DNA of 10,001 nucleotides from a bacterium (GTDB lineage: Bacteria; JAMCPX01), in assembly GCA_021789095.1 (NCBI GenBank), contig JAJYJX010000091.1, positions 1 through 10,001 on the forward strand, in the 5' to 3' direction. The translations under genes were made by a program, and so were the position numbers. Below are positions 1-6,585 of this stretch, in pieces. The notes below the pieces were generated by a model that saw only the letters and a program-made list of their open reading frames with translations, was not told where the DNA came from and did no database searches. The number at the start of each line of letters is the position of its first letter. Positions within the stretch are counted from its first letter, which is position 1.

Positions 1-888
1 CTCTTTTATCCATGCATCTATTGCTGCATTGTCCTGTTTGCTGCTGAAGAGTCTGACATCAAAGCATAATTTAAGCCTGTCAATGAACTCCTGTTCCTTG
101 AGTGACACATCATGCACCACCCTGTGGGTTGGGAGTATTACAAGACCGGGGTCGCTGATGTTTGTAAAGTACGCCATCATATAATTATAGCTTGCATTTT
201 CATCTCTGCCGTGCAGTGAAAACATGTAGTCCCTGTACTTTATAGCGGTTTCATACCTGTGGTGGCCGTCGGCAATGTACACGCGCTGCTCACCGATCAT
301 CTTTTTTACAATGTTTATGATCTTTTCGTCGGCAATCCTGTAGAAGAAATGCTCTTCATCTTCATCCTTGATGTGCGCAAGCAGTGTATGGATTCCCGGG
401 CTTATTGTAATGCATTCCACGCACCTTTTCTCATCGTCATAAAGTATGAATATGGGTGAAAGATTGCCCTCGCATGCCTTCATCAGTTCAAACCTGTCCT
501 CTTTGGGCTTTGACAGGGTTTTTTCATGTGTGTAAATATCTTTGCCGAGCCTGATAAGTGTTATAAACCCCCGCCGCTCATAAACCTTGCCGTGAACCCT
601 GAATTTCTGTATGTACAGATAGATAGACGGCTGTTCGTCCCTGATAAGCACGTTGTTCTGTTCCCACTCATCCATAAACTTCCTTGACCTTGTGTACCTG
701 TTGTTGTTCTCATTGTCGCCTTCGTGCTGTTTGCCGAGTATAAGCCTTATAACATTGTACGGATGCTTTTTATAAAGCATATCCTGCTGGGCTTCATTTA
801 TAACATCATAAGGCGGTGCCACCACCAGCGATGGATCAACCACACTGTTATTATACCTTGTACCTCTAAATGGATTTATCTCTGTCAT
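1..888 (-). CDS. DUF1015 family protein, C-terminus cut by window edge
   Basis: The reading frame is open from an ATG at 888 to the left edge, giving the first 296 residues; the family usually runs to just over 400, so roughly the last quarter is missing. It opens with MTEINPFRGTRYN and then VVAPPYDVI (residues about 22-30), the usual DUF1015 start. Further family marks are YTHEKTLSKPKEDRFELM (about 123-140) and IADGHHRYETAI (about 209-220), a conserved polar cluster that resembles a catalytic or ligand site. No membrane segment or signal peptide is seen. The biochemical role of DUF1015 is not established to my knowledge; the family is often found beside housekeeping genes. An AAGG lies 7 bases before the ATG. 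The gene overlaps the end of tsaC by 23 bases in another frame, so the two are probably translated from one message. The family call is firm and the function is unknown. Confidence 0.9.
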   Translation of the reverse strand, partial: MTEINPFRGTRYNNSVVDPSLVVAPPYDVINEAQQDMLYKKHPYNVIRLILGKQHEGDNENNNRYTRSRKFMDEWEQNNVLIRDEQPSIYLYIQKFRVHGKVYERRGFITLIRLGKDIYTHEKTLSKPKEDRFELMKACEGNLSPIFILYDDEKRCVECITISPGIHTLLAHIKDEDEEHFFYRIADEKIINIVKKMIGEQRVYIADGHHRYETAIKYRDYMFSLHGRDENASYNYMMAYFTNISDPGLVILPTHRVVHDVSLKEQEFIDRLKLCFDVRLFSSKQDNAAIDAWIKE

Positions 889-1507
889 ATAAAAACCTTT
901 CTATTGTGGAATTTTTAATTATCCCTTCCCTAACGTACCTTATAGCATTCCCGGTTACATCAATTACCGTTGAAGGTGTACTGCTTATTTTACCCCCGTC
1001 AATTATAAGATCAATCTTATCGGTAATATTTGTCGGAAGATCAGAAATGCATGTTGCCGGCATTCTGTCCGATATGTTTGCACTTGTTGAAACAACAGGA
1101 TGATCATACACGGTAAAAATGGATTCGATTAAAGGGTAGGGTGACTGCCTTGTGCCGATCTTACCTGTATTTGCTGTTAACAGTTTGCTTATGTTCGGCC
1201 TTGTCCTGAATATGATTGTAAGGGGCCCGGGCCAGAACCGTTTCATCAGTCTTTCTGCAACAGGCGGTATATCAGCGGCAATCTCCTCGAGCATTGCCCT
1301 GTCTTTTACAAGTATTATAAAAGGCTTGTTGACGCTGCGCTGTTTTAACTCAAAAGTGCGCCTTATTGCCGGTTCATTGAAGGCATCACACCCTATGCCG
1401 TAAACAGTTTCAGTGGGATAGACCATGATTTTGCCGTTTCTCAGATAATCGGCTATAAACTCTCTTTTACTCTTATCTTTAAGGATATCGTTAAGTTCGA
1501 TCAGCAA
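866..1507 (-). CDS. tsaC: L-threonylcarbamoyladenylate synthase (TsaC/YrdC, short Sua5 form)
   Basis: The 213-residue protein is a single YrdC domain without the extra Sua5 C-terminal domain. The family makes threonylcarbamoyl-AMP from threonine, bicarbonate and ATP, the first step of tRNA t6A37 synthesis in the cytoplasm. Visible marks are PTETVYG (31-37), KQR (55-57) with NKPF just after, STSAN (140-144), STVID (179-183) and a final REG (194-196). The GVR(V/Y)P-like segment of the family appears here as GTRQSP (118-123), a variant. The start is TTG at 1507: an in-frame TGA lies 15 bases upstream, no ATG lies between, and the next ATG (residue 28) would cut into the first conserved strand. 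The start is 2 bases after the purE stop, with a purine-rich GAGAAG site inside the end of purE, which suggests translational coupling. YciO-type paralogues are the main alternative. Confidence 0.88.
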   Translation of the reverse strand: MLIELNDILKDKSKREFIADYLRNGKIMVYPTETVYGIGCDAFNEPAIRRTFELKQRSVNKPFIILVKDRAMLEEIAADIPPVAERLMKRFWPGPLTIIFRTRPNISKLLTANTGKIGTRQSPYPLIESIFTVYDHPVVSTSANISDRMPATCISDLPTNITDKIDLIIDGGKISSTPSTVIDVTGNAIRYVREGIIKNSTIERFLYDRDKSI

Positions 1508-1509
1508 GG

Positions 1510-1989
1510 CTATTTTTTCTTCTCAACACTCATGGCAAGAGTGTGCCTGTATTCAAGCAGTTTCTTGTGTAGCGATTCATCGGTCAATGCAAGTATTTCC
1601 ACGGCGAGCAGGCCCGCGTTCTTTGCGCCTGGCTCTCCGATTGCAACAGTTGCAACCGGTATGCCGCCCGGCATCTGGACGGTGGAAAGGAGCGCGTCCA
1701 TGCCTGAAAGGTGCGATGAGGGCAGCGGCACGCCGATTACAGGCAGTACTGTTTCAGACGCTATTACGCCGGCAAGGTGGGCAGCACCTCCGGCACCTGC
1801 TATGATAACTCTGTAGCCGCTTTCCTTTGCTTTTACAGCAATCTCCCTGGTTTTTTGAGGGGTCCTGTGTGCTGATGAAACGACCATGTCATAACCTATG
1901 CCGAAGCTATCCAGTATCTTTGCACACTCCGACATGAATTTTTCGTCCGAACTGCTACCCATCACAATTAATATCTGTTTTTTATTCAT
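1510..1989 (-). CDS. purE: N5-carboxyaminoimidazole ribonucleotide mutase PurE
   Basis: PurE class I converts N5-CAIR to CAIR in de novo purine synthesis, in the cytoplasm, usually as an octamer. The 159 residues match the normal family length. Marks in order are MGSSSDE (10-16), the phosphate-binding loop; SAHRTP (39-44), containing the conserved His41; AGAGGAAHLAG (64-74); and GVPLPSSHLSGMDALLS (86-102), followed by VQMPGGIPVATVAIG. No purK partner is in the window, and it would be needed to supply the substrate in the PurK/PurE route. The gene heads a tight minus-strand run with tsaC and DUF1015. The ATG at 1989 is preceded by an A/T run with no clear Shine-Dalgarno sequence, unlike most genes here. 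The next Met (residue 10) would remove the first beta strand, so the longer start is preferred. Confidence 0.96.
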   Translation of the reverse strand: MNKKQILIVMGSSSDEKFMSECAKILDSFGIGYDMVVSSAHRTPQKTREIAVKAKESGYRVIIAGAGGAAHLAGVIASETVLPVIGVPLPSSHLSGMDALLSTVQMPGGIPVATVAIGEPGAKNAGLLAVEILALTDESLHKKLLEYRHTLAMSVEKKK

Positions 1990-1995
1990 ATTTTT

Positions 1996-2024
1996 TTTAA
2001 AGCATACACACTCTAATTAATCAA
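1996..2024 (-). promoter_or_regulatory. Weak candidate promoter for purE in the AT-rich gap
   Basis: The 99-base gap between the glycosyltransferase gene and purE is AT-rich. The best-spaced pair on the minus strand is TTGATT (2019-2024) and TTTAAA (1996-2001) with a 17-base spacer; each matches the sigma-70 consensus at 4 of 6 positions. It would start the RNA at or next to the purE ATG, giving a leaderless message, which would fit the missing ribosome site. In A/T-rich DNA such matches arise easily by chance. A TATATA further upstream (about 2028-2034) is an alternative -10 without a good -35. Confidence 0.2.
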
Positions 2025-2088
2025 CTTATATAAACCCAAAAAGCTTATTTTCACCTCGTATCAAACTCTTTTTCCCCTTTAACGGGGT

Positions 2089-3417
2089 TTACTTTATCCG
2101 TTCTTTGTAGTGCTTCCTTGTTATGCTGCTGGACAGCGCGGATAGCGCCGTTGATACGAGGATAATCGCATAAGGCAGGGGCGGCAGCCTGAACCTGGGC
2201 TCTGCTTCAGGACCTGCCGATACGATGATAAAATAAGCTATAATAAGCACAAGGAATAAAAGCTCCCGGTAAAAACCTTCTCCCGCAGCTGTGACGAGAC
2301 CTATTAAAATGAGCAGTCCCAATAAAACGGTAAACCCTGCCTGATACAGGACGACAGCGGATATAATGGCCGGGTCAGACTTCAGCATATTTATTGCATT
2401 CTCAAGGCTGTGTCCCTGCCACATAAACCCCAAAAGCCTCGGTTTTATATTTGCAAGCTTGAACACTGCGTAGCGTTCGGGAGATGCAAGCATGTTTATG
2501 CTACCCTTCAGCATGACAATAAAATAAGCATAAGGATGATGCATGATGATACGTGCGGCCTTATCGCGGAAGAACCGGTATTCGTTTGCAAGGGAAAGTC
2601 CGGATGGCACAGCCCTGTCCAGGTTTTCCTGTGCGGTCCTTAAAGGTATATGATCAACCTCCGAAATAACGCCGGCAGCCCGCCAGTGGTACAGGTTTAT
2701 ATCCTGGATGGAGCAGAAGCCTTTGTACTGATCGACCGCATAATTCCTGATAATCCATGGGGACACGGTCAATGCAGCTATTATAATAACACTGACTGAT
2801 TTTTTTATCCTGTCTCTGAATGAAAACCGCGATGCCAGTAAATATATAAGTGCATAAAAAACGGGCAGGTACAGAGAGATGGACCGCAGGTATGCAGACA
2901 GGCCTGCAAATATTGCCGACAAAACTACGAATGCAGAGCGCTCCTCTTTCGTTGATTTTATAAGGAAATAAGTGCTGATCAGCAGAAAAATCACAAACAA
3001 TGTTTCCGAGAGCAGTATATTTACATAGATTACGCTTACAGGCTCGAATATCGAAATCACTGCCGCAATCTTTGCAATACGTTTTGAAAACAACTGCTCT
3101 GCATTCAGGTAGAGGAAAACGGGTATGAAGCCTGAAAGTATGATCTGAAAGAATAGAGCGACAGCAGGTTTTACACCAAAGATTTTATAGATCAGTGCGA
3201 GGTACAACGGATAGCCGGGTGTCCTTCTCAGTCCCGGTTCCCCACCGTTTTGTGTATAATATCCGTGCTGTGCAATGTTTTCACCAAGCAGTGAATACTC
3301 ATATGAATCCGCAAGGAAAAACCTGTCTGTGCTCGTAAAAGTAAAGAAAAAAGGGACAAGTCTTACCCCTGCATAAAGTATGAAAACAAGGAATAAAAAA
3401 CCAATCTTTTTATTCAT
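2089..3417 (-). CDS. GT-C fold membrane glycosyltransferase (PMT/ArnT-like superfamily)
   Basis: This 442-residue protein is very hydrophobic, with about nine to eleven membrane spans, including 5-27, 84-104, 132-153, 205-222, 350-376, 384-400 and 410-428. The layout is that of GT-C enzymes (the PMT_2/ArnT-like group), which move a sugar from a polyprenyl-phosphate donor on the outer side of the cytoplasmic membrane. After the first span, the loop carries ADSYEY (36-41), whose acidic Asp37 sits where the family has its catalytic aspartate, and then RTPGYPLYLALIY (65-77). SETLF (137-141), SPWIIRNY (219-226) and EPRFRLPPLPY (406-416) are further typical marks. The acceptor, whether lipid, glycan or protein, cannot be read from the sequence, and no glycan gene cluster is nearby. 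A purine-rich AAAGGCGGG lies 8 bases before the ATG. The start forms ATGA with the stop of a possible 28-codon ORF upstream. Confidence 0.82.
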   Translation of the reverse strand: MNKKIGFLFLVFILYAGVRLVPFFFTFTSTDRFFLADSYEYSLLGENIAQHGYYTQNGGEPGLRRTPGYPLYLALIYKIFGVKPAVALFFQIILSGFIPVFLYLNAEQLFSKRIAKIAAVISIFEPVSVIYVNILLSETLFVIFLLISTYFLIKSTKEERSAFVVLSAIFAGLSAYLRSISLYLPVFYALIYLLASRFSFRDRIKKSVSVIIIAALTVSPWIIRNYAVDQYKGFCSIQDINLYHWRAAGVISEVDHIPLRTAQENLDRAVPSGLSLANEYRFFRDKAARIIMHHPYAYFIVMLKGSINMLASPERYAVFKLANIKPRLLGFMWQGHSLENAINMLKSDPAIISAVVLYQAGFTVLLGLLILIGLVTAAGEGFYRELLFLVLIIAYFIIVSAGPEAEPRFRLPPLPYAIILVSTALSALSSSITRKHYKERIK

Positions 3418-3500
3418 GATAGTAACCCGCCTTTCCGCGCTTCTTCAGACCGCAGAACATCCGCAACCAGAAGGCTTATGATTATGACCGCCTTTTTCAT
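3414..3500 (-). CDS. Possible 28-residue ORF coupled to the glycosyltransferase gene
   Basis: An ATG at 3500 opens 28 codons ending in TGA at 3416-3414, which overlaps the ATG of the glycosyltransferase gene as ATGA, a common sign of translational coupling. The peptide begins MKKAVIIISLLVADV and has a polar, charged second half (RSEEARKGG), resembling a short signal-like or leader peptide. It fills nearly all of the 89-base gap after the FadH-like gene, which stops only 6 bases upstream. The ribosome site is poor: GGG lies just 2 bases before the ATG. I do not recognise the peptide. It may be a leader that carries ribosomes from the upstream gene to the next start, or a chance ORF. Confidence 0.3.
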   Translation of the reverse strand: MKKAVIIISLLVADVLRSEEARKGGLLS

Positions 3501-3506
3501 TTCCCG

Positions 3507-5525
3507 TTATAATGTTAAAGCAAGTTCAAAACCATGTTTTATGGCATCAATGGCCTTTGCTGTTGAAAGGGCATCCCCTATTACATGAATGCGTTTATCC
3601 TTTAAGCCTGTGAACGTGCTGTCAGGCACAACGCCTGCTGCAATCACAATCATGCCTGCATTGAACACCTGCGTTTTACCATTGTTTTCAGCGTAGACCA
3701 TGCCTTTTTCTATCTTTACGACCTTTGAATTTGTGTGCATTTTAACCCCTCTTCTTTTCAACTGCTGCATAATCGGCCAGCGTGTGGACTTGCCTATGTC
3801 CCTGCCCATCTTGTCCAGCATCTCAAGCATGGTGATCTTTCTTGTGGACTGTTTTAAAAGCTGCTGTACGAGCAGGGGATCCTCTGCATCGTTTTCGAGC
3901 AGAAAGCGTGCTGCCTTCCCGTCCATGGTACCGCCCTGTGACAGGAACAAAGCGACATCACAGCCTACAGCGCCGCCCCCAATGATCACAATGTCCTGTG
4001 AAGCCCCGTTGAACTCGTGTGACAGTACGTCCCATGCCAGCTTCACGTATCCGCTTTTAATGCCTTCTTTTAATCCTTCTATATCGGGTATAAGGGGCTT
4101 TGCACCCGTTGCTATGATGATCTCATCAGCCTTCAGGTGTGAAAGCATGTTTTTGCTGACGGCCTTTCCCAGCTTGAGATCAACACTATTGTGCTCGAGC
4201 TGGTGCGCATAATAGAGCAGGAGATCATAAAAACCTTCTTTGTCCGGCACGGCACTTGCAAGATTGAACTGGCCGCCGATCCATTTTTCCTTCTCAAAAA
4301 GACTTACTTTATACCCCCTTTTTGCAAGGGTCACAGCGGCTTCAAGTCCTGCCGGTCCTGCCCCTATGATGGCGATTTTCTTTGGTTTTTTTACCCTGGA
4401 AATCTTTATCTCATGTTCCCTGCCGACAGCCGGATTTACAAGGCATGTGGCAGGAAGACCGTTGAAGATGTTATCAAAACATCCCTGATTGCAGGCTATG
4501 CAATAATTTATTTCATGCAGTTCGTTTTTTCTGACCTTTTCCGGAAACATTGGATCCGCTATCAAAGCCCTGCCCATTATGACCATGTCAGCCCAGCCGT
4601 CGTTTATAACCCTTTCCGCAAGCTTTGGATTATTGATCCTGTTGGATGCAATGACAGGTACACCAACGGCCTGTTTTACCTTCATTGCAAGGTAGGAAAA
4701 TGCCCCTTCCGGCACGGAGAATGTAAGCTGTGGCACATGCGTCTCGTGCCAGCCTCCTGTTACATTGAACCCGTCAATGCCCGCCTGATCGAGCGCCTTT
4801 GCAAATTCGGCAGTTTCGTTTATCGTATTGCTTCCGCGAACAAAATCACTTCCTGACAGCCTCATAATGATTGCAAAATCATCACCGGCTGCCTCCCGTA
4901 TACTTTTATACACCTCAATGCCGAAGCGCATCCTGTTTTCCGGGGTGCCCCCGTAATCATCGGTCCTTTGGTTTGTTAATGGAGACAAAAACTGGCATAT
5001 GAGGTATCCCGCAGATGCAAGGATCTCAATGCCGTCCATGCCTGCCTTCTTTGCGCGGAGGGCTGCATTGGCGTAAGCTTGCTGGATCTGCTTTATTTCG
5101 TCTATAGTCAAAGGCTTTGGCGTTTCATTGGTGAGCTTTGATGGAACAGCCGATGCAGAAACAGGGGTTTCTCCCCCAATCATCCATGATGCAGCATATC
5201 TTCCTGCATGGTAGAGCTGAGCAAACACCTTTGCTCCGTGGCTGTGCAGTCTTTTTGTAAGGGAGGACATGCCCGGGATAAAATCGTCTGTGTCAAGCCT
5301 GACCATGAAATGGCCCCCCCCGACCTTATCTATTGTGCATCCGCCCACTACAATAAGGCCGGCACCGCCCCTTGCCCTGTTTTCGTAGAATGCGGTCATC
5401 TGATCAGTGATGTATCCTTCGGGTGTGTAATTCAGGTGCATCGCAGGGAAAACGATCCTGTTTTTTATCTCCAGCTTGTTTATGTTTATCGGTGTGAATA
5501 GAAAAGAAAAATATTCGCTCTTCAT
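3507..5525 (-). CDS. FadH-like NADH:flavin oxidoreductase (old yellow enzyme + 4Fe-4S + FAD/NAD domains)
   Basis: The 672 residues have the full plan of the 2,4-dienoyl-CoA reductase/2-enoate reductase family. Residues 8-330 are an old-yellow-enzyme FMN barrel with HAGR (106-109) and DGIEI (164-168). Tyr174 in GYL and His260 in GGWH sit where E. coli FadH has its active-site Tyr and His. A [4Fe-4S] site follows, C-x2-C-x3-C-x11-C (Cys342, 345, 349, 361). GAGPAG (388-393) is the FAD Rossmann site, and GGGAVG (516-521) starts the NAD(P)H domain. The family passes electrons from NAD(P)H through FAD and the cluster to FMN, which reduces an activated C=C bond. The true substrate, such as dienoyl-CoA, enoate or another unsaturated acid, cannot be fixed from sequence; no fatty-acid gene is adjacent. 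The start has an excellent site, GGAGG, 5 bases before the ATG. The protein appears complete and cytoplasmic. Confidence 0.92.
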   Translation of the reverse strand: MKSEYFSFLFTPININKLEIKNRIVFPAMHLNYTPEGYITDQMTAFYENRARGGAGLIVVGGCTIDKVGGGHFMVRLDTDDFIPGMSSLTKRLHSHGAKVFAQLYHAGRYAASWMIGGETPVSASAVPSKLTNETPKPLTIDEIKQIQQAYANAALRAKKAGMDGIEILASAGYLICQFLSPLTNQRTDDYGGTPENRMRFGIEVYKSIREAAGDDFAIIMRLSGSDFVRGSNTINETAEFAKALDQAGIDGFNVTGGWHETHVPQLTFSVPEGAFSYLAMKVKQAVGVPVIASNRINNPKLAERVINDGWADMVIMGRALIADPMFPEKVRKNELHEINYCIACNQGCFDNIFNGLPATCLVNPAVGREHEIKISRVKKPKKIAIIGAGPAGLEAAVTLAKRGYKVSLFEKEKWIGGQFNLASAVPDKEGFYDLLLYYAHQLEHNSVDLKLGKAVSKNMLSHLKADEIIIATGAKPLIPDIEGLKEGIKSGYVKLAWDVLSHEFNGASQDIVIIGGGAVGCDVALFLSQGGTMDGKAARFLLENDAEDPLLVQQLLKQSTRKITMLEMLDKMGRDIGKSTRWPIMQQLKRRGVKMHTNSKVVKIEKGMVYAENNGKTQVFNAGMIVIAAGVVPDSTFTGLKDKRIHVIGDALSTAKAIDAIKHGFELALTL

Positions 5526-5544
5526 GTGTTCCTCCAGTTTTCAG

Positions 5545-5573
5545 CCTATACATCATAGCTTACCCGATGTCCA
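5545..5573 (-). promoter_or_regulatory. Candidate sigma-70 promoter of the FadH-like gene
   Basis: On the minus strand, TGGACA (5568-5573; 5 of 6 to consensus) is followed after 17 bases by TATAGG (5545-5550; 4 of 6). The RNA would start near 5538, giving a leader of about 12 bases that contains the GGAGG site (5531-5535) and the ATG at 5525. The arrangement closely matches that of the ThiF-like gene: -10 hexamer, 9 bases, then the same GGAGGAACACATG. It lies after the hairpin at 5595-5641, so the gene probably forms its own transcription unit. Confidence 0.45.
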
Positions 5574-5594
5574 CTAAAATTAACCCGAAAAATG

Positions 5595-5641
5595 AAATAA
5601 GAAAGTTTGCTTGTTCGCTCACTGCACAAACTCTCTTATTT
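5595..5641 (-). terminator. Long hairpin, probable transcription terminator after the ThiF-like gene
   Basis: Arms at 5595-5609 and 5627-5641 pair over 15 positions, 14 as Watson-Crick pairs and one as a G-T or A-C apposition depending on strand (a G-U pair in minus-strand RNA). The loop is 17 bases. On the minus strand the stem is followed by CATTTTTC, and on the plus strand by a T-rich stretch (TTTTCAAAATTG and then TTTTTT), so it could act both ways. Both flanking genes run leftward, so its likely job is to end the ThiF-like transcript about 50-90 bases after the stop codon. The stem is AT-rich, weaker than a classic GC-rich terminator. Confidence 0.55.
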
Positions 5642-5687
5642 TCAAAATTGAATTTTTTGTGATTAAGAATTCTTTATGAGAAGATGG

Positions 5688-6422
5688 CTATTTGCCGCCG
5701 CAGACCGGGCAGTCAGGATCCTTTTTGACGGTGAACGTCCTGAAATCCGTTTTCCCGCCTTCCCAGACGAGCAGTTTCCCCTTGATGTTTGAGCCTATGC
5801 CGGTAAGGTATTTGATCGCCTCAAGCGCCTGGAGAGACCCTATAACTGCAGGTGTTGCACCGAGCACGGGGAACACTTCTTTTGGAGGGGCTTCTTCGAA
5901 AATGCACCGTAGGCACGGCGTTTCAGGGGAATGTATGAATGATAGCCTGCCGTCCATACCCCATATGCTTCCGTAGACCATTGGTATATGTTTTCTGACA
6001 GCGCACCCGTTCAATAAGAAGCGCGTGGGGAAGTTATCCATGCAGTCCAGTATGATATCAGCATCACCAACGAGCTTATCCACATTATCTTCAACGATCT
6101 TATCTGTAATTGCTGTTATCTTTATATCCGGATTCAGCTTTTCAAGCGTCATTTTTGCAGATACCGCCTTGTTTATTCCGATCCTCGTATGGTCGTGGAG
6201 TATCTGGCGGTTAAGATTGCTGAGATCGGGTGAATCAAAATCACAGATCGCAATATGCCCTATGCCTGCCACAGCGAGATATATCGAAACAGGAGAACCC
6301 AGCCCTCCTGCGCCGGCAATAAATACAGTGGATGCCTTGAGTTTTTCCTGGGTGGATTCTCCCCACCCATCCATCATCATCTGCCGTGTATAGCGCTTTT
6401 GCTCATCTTCCGAAAGTGCCAT
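5688..6422 (-). CDS. ThiF/MoeB/HesA-family E1-like adenylyltransferase
   Basis: This family adenylates the C-terminal Gly-Gly of a ubiquitin-like sulfur carrier (ThiS, MoaD or similar) for thiamine, molybdopterin or related sulfur chemistry. Counting from the start chosen here (244 residues), it has GAGGLG (37-42), the nucleotide loop; NLNRQ (69-73) with Arg72; Lys85; DCMDN (126-130) with Asp129; and a zinc site made by CLRC (170-173) and CPVC (238-241). GSLQALEAIKYLTG (195-208) is also typical. The segment between the first zinc pair and that helix contains no cysteine, so the transfer cysteine of ThiF is absent; this is closer to MoeB or HesA. No thiS, moaD or moeA gene lies in the window. 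The ATG at 6422 has GGAGG 5 bases upstream; an in-frame ATG at 6440 has no such site and lies in the candidate promoter. Confidence 0.9.
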   Translation of the reverse strand: MALSEDEQKRYTRQMMMDGWGESTQEKLKASTVFIAGAGGLGSPVSIYLAVAGIGHIAICDFDSPDLSNLNRQILHDHTRIGINKAVSAKMTLEKLNPDIKITAITDKIVEDNVDKLVGDADIILDCMDNFPTRFLLNGCAVRKHIPMVYGSIWGMDGRLSFIHSPETPCLRCIFEEAPPKEVFPVLGATPAVIGSLQALEAIKYLTGIGSNIKGKLLVWEGGKTDFRTFTVKKDPDCPVCGGK

Positions 6423-6427
6423 GTGTT

Positions 6428-6432
6428 CCTCC
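6428..6432 (-). promoter_or_regulatory. Ribosome binding site that fixes the ThiF-like start
   Basis: GGAGG lies 5 bases before the ATG at 6422. The upstream in-frame ATG (6440) has no such site, which favours the shorter protein. The 13 bases from GGAGG through the ATG are identical to those before the FadH-like gene. Confidence 0.8.
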
Positions 6433-6441
6433 GTGCGCATG

Positions 6442-6471
6442 GTTATCGTGTATAAGTCGGGAGTTTGTCAA
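6442..6471 (-). promoter_or_regulatory. Candidate sigma-70 promoter of the ThiF-like gene
   Basis: On the minus strand a perfect TTGACA (6466-6471) is followed after 18 bases by GATAAC (6442-6447; 4 of 6 to consensus). The RNA would start near 6435, about 12 bases before the ATG at 6422 and downstream of the rejected ATG at 6440. It points away from the pilB promoter; the -35 hexamers of the two lie about 50 bases apart. Confidence 0.5.
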
Positions 6472-6523
6472 TAAAAACAAAAAATTCCTCTTTACAGGAA
6501 AATATGCCGCTGCAAGTCCATCC

Positions 6524-6552
6524 TTGACACTTCCCGCACTTTTCCGTATACT
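6524..6552 (+). promoter_or_regulatory. Strong sigma-70 promoter of the pilB-pilT-pilC operon
   Basis: TTGACA (6524-6529), a 17-base spacer and TATACT (6547-6552) give an almost ideal housekeeping promoter: 6 of 6 and 5 of 6 matches. The RNA would start near 6559, 27 bases before the pilB ATG, with an AGGGGG ribosome site at 6572-6577. I see no sigma-54 signature (GG-N10-GC) with the right spacing in this gap, so the pilus motor genes look constitutively transcribed, with control more likely at the protein level. Confidence 0.75.
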
Positions 6553-6585
6553 ACTCAATAAACAGTATTTTAGGGGGTTAACAGT

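Noticed and set aside
2075-2084. CCCC/GGGG hairpin with a 6-base loop just after the glycosyltransferase stop codon
   Set aside because: On the coding (minus) strand it is followed by AAAAAGAG, not a U-run, and the stem is only 4 bp, so it does not make a convincing terminator for this gene.
4020-4080. Insert between the second Rossmann motif and the rest of the FAD/NAD domain in the FadH-like protein, first taken as unusual
   Set aside because: E. coli FadH has a comparable insert followed by a similar GK(S/T)T and RGVKM stretch, so it is a family feature.
4191-4856. 221-codon open frame on the plus strand opposite the FadH-like gene
   Set aside because: It lies wholly antisense to a gene with clear motifs, lacks a ribosome site and recognisable domains, and has a composition typical of a shadow frame.
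6423-6440. ATG at 6440 as the ThiF-like start, adding six residues
   Set aside because: It has no ribosome site and falls between the candidate -10 and the predicted RNA start, whereas the ATG at 6422 has GGAGG at the right distance.
6473-6500. TTCCT/AGGAA hairpin followed on the minus strand by a T-rich tract, terminator-like
   Set aside because: The stem is only 5 bp and it lies between two divergent promoters where no leftward gene ends; chance or an operator half-site is as likely.
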